Source: Bugula neritina (lineage: Eukaryota; Bryozoa; Gymnolaemata; Cheilostomatida; Bugulidae). Taken from it: DNA of 64,000 bases. The position numbers were made by a program, and so were the translations under genes. The notes below the pieces were generated by a model. It made no database searches. It had not been told where the DNA came from and saw only the letters and a program-made list of their open reading frames with translations. Shown piece after piece: positions 12,201-24,085 of the stretch. The number at the start of each line of letters is the position of its first letter. Position 1 is the first letter of the stretch. The stretch is from NCBI GenBank assembly GCA_964035545.1, contig OZ037771.1:1302001-1366000 (forward strand). The letters are read 5' to 3'.

Positions 12201-14737
12201 ATTACTTATACTTCTAGTATAATCCATTAGCCAATAAAGAAAATCCACACCATCAATCAAAATGCAAATCTCTAGCCTATGACCAACATTAATAATTAAC
12301 ATAACAGAATAAATTACCACATATTTTAAAATAAAATGATTCTAGAATAGTCATAGTAAATCTTTGCTCAGTAGCATAAAATATTCACAGAAACCAGCAA
12401 TAATCTGATATCTGCTAGGCCATTAAAGTTATAACCTCTATTAAGAATATAATTTTTCTCAAATAAACTAATGGTCACTCATCATTTAAAGCCTTTTTTC
12501 AAAGAAACACAATGTAAATTCTTGAAATTCAAATCACACAGATTTAGATTAGCCCATAATCTTTATGATTATATAATATAAATAACAATAAACAACTGAC
12601 ATGCATGTCTCACTTTGACTTTGGCTGTAAATGCTCATATTTTATAACTAAATATAATATTATCATACATTACAATTATAATATTGATTACAGAATATGA
12701 TTAAATCATTAATATTATTATTGTGTCAATCAATAACTTTTTGAGCAAATGAAAAAATATCAAATACTAAATGTAACAGCAACTTGCTATATAATTCGCC
12801 TTAGTACTAACAGTAACTGTGCCTATAAAAGTATTCAGAGCAAACAACATCAGTATGACTATGAAATTGAGCATAACCAATACTATCACAGTATCAGTAT
12901 TGTTATAATTTAAATTAATATTATGATTATCGCCATCAGTGCCACGATCACTATGAGTATAAATATGATTATGACTCCCAGTATCACTATCAGTATCACT
13001 CAATACAAATATCAGTGCGAGCATGATTATGAGACGTGAACATCATATTCGCTATCACTATCAGTACTCAGTAGCAATACCGATACGAATATCACTATCA
13101 AATAGTATTAATAAATTTAATAAGGCTTCCAGTTATAGTTATGAGCATGCTGGTGCACTGATCGTGGAGTGAATAAGTAAGGGTGTAACACTAACTGTAA
13201 GTGTAACACTAAGTCTAACGTCTAACAGTAATACTAATACTAACAGTTACTGTTAGTGTTACAGTAAAGGAATAAAAATGCCTAGTACTTTTATCTTTTA
13301 GTAAACTTCAATTTGTACTTGTAGTTAGTTTCTAACCTTTGGTTGTACCTTAGTTTTGTTTTTTCCTTATAAGTTGGTGTTATAGCTTATCCAGAAGCTA
13401 CTTTAAATACTTTGACTTCGCGGTTTGCTGCCTTGCCCTTAGCAACGTCTCTATTAGTATTATTATTAATATTATGACTATCGAGCTTCATTCAATTTCA
13501 GGTATTACACAAGATAATTAACGACAGTAATTTGTAAGATTCTTTTTCTTCAAACTTATAGCATAGCCATGATTAGTGTTGATTAGTTATTATCAACCAC
13601 GCTCCATCTGAGTTTTGATCTAAAACTCATGCTCATGTTCTTGTTGTGATGCTCATTTAAATCTTGAAGACAATGATTTAGCGGTGTCGTGCGAAAACTA
13701 CCGCCAACATCATCATTCACTCTTCTTCCTTTTATTTTACTTGGTTCTTTAACCTACGTTCCGTCATGGCTTTTAGAGCTTTGGTTATATGCGAGTAATT
13801 GGCTAATTGCTGAAAGAAATTACTGACTTCCAAACCTTCGAAAAATAATAATAAATTTACGATGCTACTTTTACAGTATTGTATAAACATACGTCAACTT
13901 CTACAACATTACTGTAATGAGAGGATTACTCAGGTTTGCAATTAGTGGCCGAAAAGTGTCAACAGTGTATAGACTATAGAGCGATAGATGGATTACATTA
14001 GAATCATTTAAAGCAACTACCCTGGCCTGTGAGAAGCTAAAAAGTCACTGCTATCTATCTTGCCTTCTTGTTGTTCATAAGTTCACAAATTTCAAACGCA
14101 ATTTCAAATGTTAAGGCTAAGATAAATAGATAGCTGAAGTTTTTTAAAACATTTATTGTTGAATATCAGAATTTTATTTTCAACTAAAATTTGAATGTAA
14201 GACAGTGTAAAATACTCATAAAAATTGTACAGGTTGACTATACTTAGATCTTATATTAGTATTACTACAAATTCAATCAGGAATGTAAAATACGAGAGCA
14301 TTCAGAAATATTTTTTCACGAATGAATATCAGCTCCACACTAATAACAGGGAAAAGTTGTTTGGTAGAAGGAATAAGTTTTAAAAAAAACTATAAAATAG
14401 GCTATTAAAAAGAGAGTTATCTTAAATTTTTTTGATCAAGTAATGGTTCTTTAAAAATATTGTGTTTTGGAATGTACATGAAAATATTGGGTAAACTAGC
14501 TATTATAAAAGATTTATGATTCATGCTTTTAAAAGAAAAACTTGTGTTGAGTATTTATATTTAAAATTCAAAACCACTGGTAACACTAATATCTAAATTG
14601 GTAAATAAAGAAATGAAGTGACTTAGGACGAGTGACTCATAATAAATTATTCAAAAGTGAGTGACTCAGAATAACTGACTCAGATTAAATGACTCAAGAG
14701 TTAAGTGACTAAAGGTGAGTGACTTTGAGTGAGTAAC
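9283..14737. other. Intergenic region between SLC9 and the LRR-Ig receptor
   Basis: AT-rich sequence with no convincing coding exon on either strand. It holds a degenerate minisatellite at 10035-10200 (words gtgtatagta, catggtgcat), cryptic simple sequence at 12800-13270 built of TATGA/TATCA and CTAACA words, and a somewhat more GC-rich stretch around 13420-13750. That last stretch could hold an upstream promoter or leader exon of the exchanger, but I see no decisive element there. Confidence 0.6.
14633..14696. promoter_or_regulatory. Cluster of four TGACTCA (AP-1-type) words
   Basis: Perfect TGACTCA heptamers occur at 14633-14639, 14662-14668, 14676-14682 and 14690-14696, with near-matches continuing to about 14735. 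The cluster lies just 3' of the receptor stop codon. TGACTCA is the consensus of AP-1 bZIP factors; regulatory use here is an inference. A degenerate tandem repeat is the alternative explanation. Confidence 0.5.
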
Positions 14738-17700
14738 TCAGAGTAAATCAGTGACCACTTCGTCCTCATCTGGCTCCTCTTTGATAAAGGTCAATGGAGA
14801 GCCATTCGGCGTTGTGCCCATTCTGCTAACTATGATTGGCTCAGTGATGGAGTCTCCAGACTCGCTAGAGCTAGTGTGATTGTCCAGGTATGAAGCAATA
14901 TGATTGGGCCGGTTGATGAGAAGAGCATTGCTATTGGCTAAAGAAGGACTTGGATTAGAATGGTCAGGAGAGGCAGTTCTCATAAGATTGGTATCTATTA
15001 CATAAGGTGCATTGTGAACTGGATCAACATATACTGGAAGGTGCGGATTGGCCGGATCAATGAAAGCCGGGCTATGATTGGCCGACGATACAGCTTCTAG
15101 ATACTCATTATACTCTGCACAGCCAGCGTCATCCACAGGATATTCTGTGTCAGCGGGGAGAGCTTCGAGCTCATCCTGTAAGAGTAACGAGCTGAAGATA
15201 TGCATTTCACTGAATTGTAGTTGACACCAGAAGCAATAAGATATGGCAAGTGTTTCTATCAAACAATAATTAGAAAAACAGAATAAATTAAAGAAACGTA
15301 TTTATCACTCATGGGAAGTAAAAAGGGTATAAATAAGTTTATCATCAAAAAAGCCTAAAGCTGTACGGTCAGACAGTTACCTCAGTATACAGTTTGCTGA
15401 CATTAGTCTGTTCGACAGCAGTGTAGGCAACCGTCAGCGGAGTGGTGGAACCGATCTCTCGCATCTCCTCCTCAACCAGAGAGAGTTCTGTGTCAGACTT
15501 ATGACTCGTCTCCTAGAAGAACAAGTAAAGTAGTCATGTCTATAAACTATACTGAAGACAAAATATTATAAAGCTAACTAATACTTATTTTCAAACAAAA
15601 CTTATAAGAATTTTATTAAGAAGATCCAACAAAACTTGTTTGAACAAAATCAAAAGATCTTCTTCAACAATCAACTGAAACTATTTGCACCACAATGCAT
15701 TCTGCTGTACAATTATGTTACTCAGAATGATAAACAGCACATTTTATTCAAAAATTTACTTTGTTTTAGATAGTTGATTGCTGTTTTCACAATCGAAATT
15801 TCTACCTTGACCTTTATCACGACAGCATACTTACGTGGCTAGTGGCACCGCCCATGTATAACTTTCCTCTATACACACAATACTTTTTGAGATAGAAGGT
15901 AGCAACGATAGCCACTATAACAACCACGATGATGCACACAATCACTATAGCAACTATAATGCCAGTATTTTTCAGTGGTCCGAGACTAGCTGGCTCAGAG
16001 GGTTGAGGTCCAACGAGATGACACTCTTGTGTGAGAGACCTGAAAGAAACAGTTACATGCTTACAGTATAAACAAGTCTGATATGCCTGCAAGTAGTTGA
16101 GTGAAGACTTTATTCATCACCATCCTAAGACTACCTGACAAAATGAGCGGATGACTCTAAATAGGGAATCTTTCCACAAGTCAGTGACTAATAGTTATTA
16201 TTACTCTAATTAAACTAAAATAGCCTGTGACCCCAGCATATTATGAGCCTTAGTATGTAGAAACTGAGGCTAAGAATAATTTTTCTACACTGATTACTAA
16301 AACATCATAACAACATCAACACCTTTCAAGACTTGATGTAAGAACTTTAGCAGGTAATGATGCTGTAAGTGATTCTGTATCTAGTCTAGCATTCAAGTGG
16401 GCAGATAAGCCAGATCACACCATGATCTCTCCTACAGTCTCATCACTCTGCGTGTCAGTAGAGAAGAAGAGGAGGTAACAAGTAGCGTAACACATGGCGT
16501 GTAGCACATGCTAGACCTACCAAGTAGCCGACATCTGACACTTGAGACAAACTCAAACACCTGTTACTAGATGAAGGAGCATCTGATTGCGTATATAAAA
16601 AGAAGAGAAAACTGGAGAAACGCAGAAGACTGATCATAGTGAATGACTATGCAGTGCATACTGAAGAGGTTAGCTTGGCTGGCCTTAGGCTGGAGTCTGG
16701 TGCTGGCAAATACTAGAATACAAGAAGACCAACCGAGTGAAACAGACTCTACACAGCTGCAGCAACTCGGACAAGAAGGGGCAAGATTTATGACTAAGGA
16801 AAATACTGAAGATTTAACACCAAATGAAACCGAGCAGAACATTAAAGAAGATATAAAGACTGACAGTGAAGACACCCAAGAAAAGCAGTCTAGCTCAGGG
16901 CAAGAGCAAGATAAGAAAAGGAAAGAGGCTTCAGCTGAAACTGCCAACAAAGTGAGTTCAACACATAACATTGAGGCGAGTCCAAAGAGCTCTGATGGAA
17001 CAGCCACAACTGGAACAAAGCAGCAGAAAGCCTACCCACAGGGTGAAGTACATAAAACACTACCTAATAAAGAGACCCCAACTGAAGATCAGAAAATTAA
17101 AGTAGAAAATGAAGAGATGCCTGATGAGAATACCCAAGCTAGAATGGAGAAACAGAAGATGTACCAACAGCATGAAGCTGATGGGAAAACCTCAAAGGAA
17201 GAAGCAAAAAAAGCAAAAGCCAAGTCTGGAAAGAAAGGCAAGGCAAAATTGATGGATCGCATCAAAATGAACAACGAAACAGAAAACACCAACACTACCA
17301 GAGTGAAGGGCAAGAAATGGAAGAAAAATAAACAAGAAACAAAGCTGACAGACAGTGAGGGAAATCCACTCACTACAGACGACAAGACAACTCTGAAAGA
17401 CAAACCGAAGAAAAAAAATAAAAAGAACAAAAATGCAGAAAGTGGAACGAAAGGCAAGTCCAAAAAGGAGAAAGGTAAAGGCAAGAAGAAGAGAAAAGAT
17501 AAGTCTAAAAAGAAAGATGAGCAGCCGACGAGTGTCACGGCATCAGTGAGTGAGATGACAACAAGTTCCTCGGCAGCCTAGACACAACTTCCTGTATTGA
17601 ATGTCTCGATGGAAAATATGCTTTTACTCAATAGACACTCTTGTAGAGACTCCATTATTAACAATTGCGTAATATTCAACTCTGATAGCAATTTCAAAAT

Positions 17701-20700
17701 AGATAAATGATTTTTATTTCAATTAGTTTTTTTTTGTTTAGTGTAGAGCAAACATACCCAAATGTGGTGTTCACAATACACTTGTAATGCCCATAATCTT
17801 CGTATCTAATATTTTTGATGGTGAGGGTGGTGTTGAGCAGTGACCCGTTATACTGCTGAGTGGTAGCAAGTCTAGCTTTGTAGTCAGTAGAGACATCATC
17901 TTTTAGCCATTGGACCATGTGCGGCAGTGTATATGTGTTTACGAGACACGTCAAAGTCACGTCCTCACCAATCTCAAATGCTCTGTAGGCTACACAAAAT
18001 ATAATTTAGAGTAACACATGAACAGTCAGTAAAAATGTTACAAGTGAACTTCCTGCGGCAGCAATGTCAGCATTGTAGCACTGCAAGACAGCGTATGTGC
18101 AACCCAAGCTCTAGTTAGTAGCATTAGTGTCACACACCTCATATATCTTGCACTCACTTTTAACTTTATCTGGCAGTAAAATGAAAGTCGAACAAATTTA
18201 AAGAAGTTGTCTGCTCTTTCCATGAGAAGACAACTTCCAAAGGTGAAGTTCTGAAATCTAACTCAAACCTCTAAACATTAGATTTGATGACATGTGCAGT
18301 TATTTGAACAATAAGCAAACACTTTTGTAATATGAATTTGAAGTTATCCACTTTATAAAGAGCTATAAATTCTATATAAACTTATTAGTCTTAAGCAAAT
18401 CTAAAAAGGGAGTGAGAGCAGGCAATATAACACACAGATACGAATTCATCAGGCTACACTTTATACAAACAAATGTGTTGGATTATACAGCCATCCATTT
18501 GCATGGGACACAACCTGAAATACATACTCACATCATACTGAGGTGAATTGTACATTTATTAGTAGACTATACCGAGAGTAGGCTGAACAGAAGGGGGTGG
18601 ATGGAAGAGTTGAGGGGGACAGCCGAACTTGTCAGCTGACACCTCAAACCACGAGCGATGTTTGACTGGATGCGGATCTTCACACAGCGGCAGCAGTGAG
18701 TAGCCTTTGAAGAACCAGGAGGCTGGAGTCGTTGCTATCTCCTTCCTTAACCACCTGCAGCACACGCCTTAGCATTATATGCAGGGGAGATAATACCTGA
18801 ACATTATATGCTGCTGTATTACTAGTGTATTACCACTGCCTTACTACTGTATTACTATTGTATTACTACTGTATTACTGTATTACTATTGTATTACTACT
18901 GTATTACTGTATTACTATTATACTATTAATCTCTCACTTGAGTTGACAATCACAGTTCCAGAAGTTATCGTATAGTCTGATTTCCAAAAGATAGTCTGAG
19001 AATAAATCCTCTCTAAGGTCAAGGCTGAGTGTGACCAGCAGATTGTTAGAAAAATCGAGTTTCTTTAGATGCGTGCCTGTATAAGTCAGAGTATGAGATG
19101 TGAAGACCACAGGCTAAGCAACTACAGCTCTGGGCATATAGTGATTCCCTTTACCGTGTCAAGTGTGGAGTTGTCTTATCTGCCACTTGGGTTCAACTCA
19201 GAGCAATATTATCGACAGCTTTAAGCAAAAGCAACTGAGATTCAAATGTAAATATTTTTCTGTATTCAATAACTTAACTGAGTAATAAATAACCTCCATT
19301 CCTCAGCTCTTACTAGCAATTTCCTATACTAACTGGTCAATGAGAGAGTAGCCCAGTTTTTGGACTTAGATAAAAATTTGCTCAGCTTTGTTGAAAGAAT
19401 AAATGCTGCTCAAGTTCAAGGATATAGAGACAAATATTTTCCAGCCTGTATAATTATGTAATACCATGATTATCAATTACTACTAATATCATTGTTGCTA
19501 TAATAAGATTACCAAGAGATCTGAAGGCATGGCCAGAGATGGTGTGGATATTGCAGCTGGACAGAGTCAGTTCCTGCAGCTTCACCAAGTTGACTAGAAA
19601 ATCTGGGAACAAAGAGAATACACAACCTGATGACCTCTGACCAATCAGCAGAGTGATACATTGATGTCTTGTAGTCATGTAAGATGAAACAATATGAATA
19701 AAACAAAGGAGGAATATGTATATAAGGAGGTTACTGTAATAAAGCACATCACAATAATATCATTAAACATATTCCTGCAAAACAATTGGATAATGTTTGA
19801 CTGTCACATTTAGTATTTAATCAATTTTTTTCAGCTTTGATTGTTCAGAACTTTAGAGTCTAGCACAATTGGCTATATATCATCTCACTAAATAAATGTA
19901 GTCTAAAGCGTAAGATTCATTGAAGCTGATAGTAAACAGAAAATAGTGATAATTTCACCCCTTTACATGTGATGAATACTGCAGAGAGCCAATGTGGTTT
20001 ATTTATTGCAGAGAAGTGGAAAAGAGACAGACAGCAAACTTACAGCTGACTAGTTTAGATGCTGCCTGCTACATACTATACCAACAAGGGAGATAACACC
20101 AAACTACTGGGTACGTGATAAAATGAACTATTAAAGGAATGAGGGTTCATAAGCTGGACAAAAACATTGAAATGTTTTTGATTTGTATTAGCAAAGATAA
20201 AGGCAGTAAGTAAACACATTGTGAGAGCAGTTAGTGAGGATAAAAACTACTGAAGCCATCAAACAATAAGATATAATAAGCAATTACTACAGATAATTAC
20301 CACATTCCTGAGTGCTATTTACAAGAATAACTTAACTGGAGACTTGAAATAAAAGAAGCCTAAATGACTGCATTAGTTTCTTTAAGTGCAGAGCTAGTAG
20401 GTTGGGGGTATGGTGACCACCCCAACCCACAAGGCAAAACCTAGGTTCCAACAATTTCTACTTGAGGTTGGAGTGAGTGAAAAGGGTGCTTGCACTTGAA
20501 GACATAGTGACAGCAGGTTGAGAACAAAAGACTGCCTTTTCAAGACTCACTGGCCTTGGAGGAATTAATTGCTATTTAATAGAGATACCTTGTTTACATT
20601 AACACCAGCATACTGTGTGGAGTATTATGTAACTTATCTTACTGCAATAGTATCCCAGTTCAAACTTCAACCATCACTGACTACTGAGGGATACTCACAC

Positions 20701-22106
20701 TGAATGACTAATATAACTAATACTCACACTGAATGACTACTGAGTGACACTCACACCGAATGACTAATATAACTAATACTCACACTGAGTGACTACTGAG
20801 TGACACTCACACCGAATGACTAATATAACTGATACTTACACTGAGTGACTGATATAACTAATACTCACACTAAGTGACTACTGAGTGACTAAGAGAAGTG
20901 ATACTCATATGAATATTGTAGTAAAGGTGAGATAACTCCTCACACACCTGCTGGCACATGATTGATTTGATTTCCATCTAGCTTCAGAGTTCTCATTTGA
21001 GAGTTCCTTATAAGAGGGGGCGTAACTCTGCGTATCCTGTAATCACCAACAGTAGGTTAATACTGCAAGTATCTGTATCTGCATGTCATGGCATAGCCAC
21101 TGTACACCTACTTAGATGCAGTCATGGGGTGGTTGTTGCTATTAGATGACATATAATAAATAATACAGGAGCAGTGCACCACCTTCGCTATGCAAGTGTT
21201 GTGTGACAATGTCTGTTGGCACCTAATCATCAGCTTCAGGCATCTTGTAGAAATTATTATAATAAAAACTACATAAAAACCTTCTGTTATACTGAAAATA
21301 GTTTGAAATGGCTACAGGTAGGTTCCATCCACTCACAACATGGAACAGGTACTCAAAACAACATTTCCAGGAACTAAACCCAAACCCCAGGAGAAAGGTA
21401 TTAGTACCTGTTCCGCTGTAAATCCAGGGTGATGAGGGTTCTGATTTTAGTAAAGACGTCAGGTGAGAAAGACTGGCCGGAGAGATAGTTGTGTGAGACA
21501 TTCAGGACCTGAAGATATCAATGTGTGACACATTTTAGTCGCACAGTCAGATAAGTGTACAAAATGTCTAGTTTTCACATATCTAATCAAAAATCATGCT
21601 TGAGAACAATTTTAGAAGTTTTAGATGTTAACAACTCATGCATTTTTCTTTAAATCACAGGTTCTGTCTGTTGAAAGACTGAGCATGGACAAAGTGTCTA
21701 CCTTTACATCAAAAGTAAGTTACCTACAGTAAGTTAAGACAGAGTGTCTACCTTTTCATCATAAGTAAGTTAAATACAGTAACTTAAGACAGAGTATTTA
21801 CCTGTACATCATAAGTAAGTTACCTATAGTAAGTTAACACAGAGTATCTACCTGTACATCATAAGTAAGTTAAGACAGAGTATCTACCTTTAGGTTGAAG
21901 AACCTGCTGAGCATTCCTCCATAGGACAGGTTAGTGAGACGGTTGCTAGCGAACTGTATGTCAGTTGTAAGGTCAAGGACATCCGCTGGTATCGACTTTA
22001 ACGTTTCCCGATTACACATAGCTATGACATCACTTCCTTCTTGCGTAGAAGTACATGAATATGAATACTCTACACATAAAGCTAGGATTATCGTGAGGAA
22101 CCGCAT
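14738..22106 (-). CDS. LRR-Ig single-pass transmembrane receptor
   Basis: Type I membrane protein, probably a cell-surface adhesion or signalling receptor of the LRR-Ig class (LRIG/LINGO/AMIGO-like architecture, orthology not established). Ten exons: 21888-22106, 21408-21508, 20948-21036, 19513-19602, 18938-19076, 18573-18754, 17758-17989, 15835-16039, 15381-15512, 14738-15175. They total 1827 nt (608 aa). Order: signal peptide (MRFLTIILALCVEYSYS), short N-cap, about five LRRs (LKVLNVSHNYLSG, MRTLKLDGNQINHVP, LQELTLSSCNIHTIS, LKKLDFSNNLLVTL), LRR C-cap (WNCDCQLKWLRKE), one Ig domain (~274-360: LTCLVN, VQWLKDD, DYGHYKC), a TM helix (~372-395) and a ~210-residue acidic tail. The tail has Tyr motifs (CAEYNEYLEAV) and ends KEEPDEDEVVTDLL. 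The intron between the Ig and TM exons houses a plus-strand gene. Whether it signals is unknown. Confidence 0.92.
16592..16600 (+). promoter_or_regulatory. TATA box of the nested plus-strand gene
   Basis: TATATAAAA lies 43 bp upstream of the ATG at 16643. That spacing puts the expected transcription start near 16622-16630 with a very short 5' UTR. It is the only strong TATA in this intron on the plus strand next to an ORF start. Confidence 0.6.
16643..17581 (+). CDS. Secreted lysine-rich, cysteine-poor protein nested in a receptor intron
   Basis: Unrecognised intronless gene of 312 residues, transcribed antisense to its host LRR-Ig gene and lying wholly within the intron 16040-17757. The N-terminus is a good signal peptide (MTMQCILKRLAW then LALGWSLVLA, cleavage likely after VLA). 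The mature part has no cysteine and is low in complexity. The first half is rich in Glu, Thr, Gln and Ser; the second half is extremely Lys-rich with KKKNKKNK and KGKGKKKRKDKSKKK blocks. It ends in a Ser/Thr tail. Potential N-glycosylation sites include NET and NTT. A TATA box sits upstream. An open frame this long in AT-rich DNA, with a signal peptide and TATA box, argues for a real gene. A structural or mineral/glycan-binding matrix role is possible by composition only. Confidence 0.72.
   Translation: MTMQCILKRLAWLALGWSLVLANTRIQEDQPSETDSTQLQQLGQEGARFMTKENTEDLTPNETEQNIKEDIKTDSEDTQEKQSSSGQEQDKKRKEASAETANKVSSTHNIEASPKSSDGTATTGTKQQKAYPQGEVHKTLPNKETPTEDQKIKVENEEMPDENTQARMEKQKMYQQHEADGKTSKEEAKKAKAKSGKKGKAKLMDRIKMNNETENTNTTRVKGKKWKKNKQETKLTDSEGNPLTTDDKTTLKDKPKKKNKKNKNAESGTKGKSKKEKGKGKKKRKDKSKKKDEQPTSVTASVSEMTTSSSAA
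18830..18935. repeat. Simple repeat at a receptor splice donor
   Basis: Repeats of tattactactg/tattactattg run almost up to the 5' splice site of the exon ending at 18938. Confidence 0.85.
20660..20900. repeat. Degenerate minisatellite in receptor intron
   Basis: Words such as actcacactgaatgactact and aatataactaat recur in variable order. On the minus strand they give repeated GTGTGAGTA and GTGAGTGTC donor-like strings, 50-290 nt downstream of the true donor at 20948. Confidence 0.8.
21690..21890. repeat. ~47-bp tandem copies of receptor exon-1 donor
   Basis: On the minus strand exon 1 ends AAAG/gtagatactctgtctt. Four further units downstream repeat (T)ACAG or AAAG followed by gtagatactctgt or gtagacactctgt, together with cttacttatgatg. 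The array begins exactly at the 5' splice site. Confidence 0.88.
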
Positions 22107-22202
22107 TTCTTCTCATCATAGGTAAAGCTGTGAAACAGAACATGAAACAACATTATTTTTAATTTAAATGAGAATAAAAGAACTCAGATGGGTTTATAAT
22201 AG

Positions 22203-22262
22203 CCATCCCTGTGAGAACCCCTGAAGGAAAGGCTTTTTAAGGGACTAAGGGCTTTTTAATCC
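22203..22262 (-). mobile_element. SINE tail fragment, copy 2
   Basis: The segment ccatccctgtgagaacccct matches the tail at 643-662 base for base and is followed by a similar gaaagg/ctaagg stretch. Only the tail half is present. Confidence 0.6.
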
Positions 22263-23607
22263 AATTATTGAAACACATTACAAATACACTTATTTCTTAT
22301 AAAGAAGCATTTATGTTTTACCCAAAAATAAAACCGTGTAAGTTACAAACATGTTATAATTAATATATACAACATTAAAAACTATAAGTATAAGGTATAG
22401 TAAAGAGTAATACTAATAGTTATTAGTTTAGTTGCAACAGCCAGCACACAATAAATTTAGCAGCAAGTGCATCACTGATTTATATTTATAACTTTAACTT
22501 ACAAATATTATAATTTATATAAGCTAATCAAGTTATAAGTTGAAGTTAATACTAATACTAATAAACAATACCTAAAGTTACATCTCAAAGTTAGTCTCAT
22601 ACTCATAGTGATAGTGTCAGTTATACTGGTAATTATCATTATCTTAAATTATAGGTTATCAATATTATAGTTATACTAACACTAACAATAATACTAATAG
22701 TAACACTACAAGTACAATAGTAATAATTAAGTGTAAGTCACTAAGTTAATGTTACACTTTCACTTTGACTTACAGTTACAGAACTTTGCAATTACTCTTA
22801 CTATTAGTATTAGCCTTGTACTTACAGCTACTTGGTTACTTACAGTTAAATCAATATGATAACTTATAACTAAAACTAAAAGCAAATCAAAAGTCAAAAT
22901 GAGTGAAAATGACAAGCCAAAACTACAAGTACAAGGCCATAGTACTTAGTGAGTTAGTAGTAGCATGGCCAAAAATCAAATTGCAAGAACATGATTATGA
23001 TATTGATTATCAATAACTTTAACTTCAAGATTAAATAGAAATGTAAATTAAAATTGAAGATCAAGATGCTGGATGAGGATGAAAAACAGGTTTTTAGTCT
23101 TTCAACTTTCACTAAGTTAAAGCGGGTGAAAGCCAAAGGTGAAGCTCAAAGTCAATTTTAAAGTCTATCTCCTGCACCAAATTGAAGTAGGTTTTTGTCT
23201 CAATACTAAGTTATTAGACCACTGCGAGAAATGAATAAGAATTAGAATAGTAGATATTCCATTCCAATGACCACGATTATCTACTCTGCTACGCGTTGCT
23301 GAGTGTGACTATCCCTATCACTTATCAATATCAATATAAAGAACATAATCAATTTTGTCAAGCTTCGTCGCCATTGGTTCATGCTTACAGAAAGCAATAA
23401 AAACGAGTCAAGATAATGGTTGGCGCTTCGATCAGCGTAGTATAAGTTTTCAAAACCTAATTTTTATTACATTGTATCCCTGACTACAAAAAGGTCAAGG
23501 CCAAATATTATTACAATTTATCATGTATTCATGTTGATGTACTCAACTATGAACTGGATATTATTTTTAGTTCGGTAGTATTGCTGTTAGTATTATACTT
23601 ATACTCA

Positions 23608-23664
23608 GACAATATTCGTTTTTATATCACTATAAGTTATAGTGATATAGAAACGAATATTGTC
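23608..23664. repeat. 57-bp near-perfect inverted repeat
   Basis: Two 27-bp arms with a single mismatch flank a 3-bp centre (agt). The outer ends read GACAATATTCG and CGAATATTGTC. Either strand would form a long hairpin; the one mismatch becomes a wobble pair in RNA from one strand. Confidence 0.95.
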
Positions 23665-24085
23665 AATTTACAGTCTAAACTGACTTACTCACAGGTATGT
23701 GCATAGCACATTTATTAAGATGATTATCTTAGAGTTAGTATTACATTTACTATTACTATTAGTATTAATTATTATTGAACATTTTAATCTTAATCTAATC
23801 ATAATCATAATGATTAATATTAATATTATCATTATGATTATATTTATGGTAAACTTAAAAGTTAATATGATTAGTTCACAATAAGATTTTCATAACAATA
23901 ATTTAAATTGTATTTTTACAAATATTGAATTACATTTCTTTTTAATTTTTATTTTATACAAATTTCAACTTCAGGTTGATAATCTTTGTAGCTAGCTTCA
24001 GCTTGCTTTGTGACTATCTCAATTGATGAATTTTTAACTGATCAATTATTAATATTATTATTAATATTATTGTGTAGAAGTTGTG

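Larger units (their letters stand above)
22107..24085. other. Divergent intergenic region (receptor / F-box gene)
   Basis: Shared upstream region of two divergently transcribed genes. It contains a SINE tail, cryptic simple sequence at 22380-22900 (ACTAATA, TAACACTAA, ACTTACAGTTA words in both orientations), a more GC-rich stretch with a CCATTGG box at about 23372, a 57-bp palindrome, and TATTAATATTAT-type words up to the F-box start codon. No coding exon seen. Confidence 0.6.

Noticed and set aside
17089-17538. Phe/Ser-rich minus-strand ORFs opposite the lysine-rich gene
   Set aside because: Shadow frames of a Lys-rich coding sequence (AAG/AAA antisense gives CTT/TTT).
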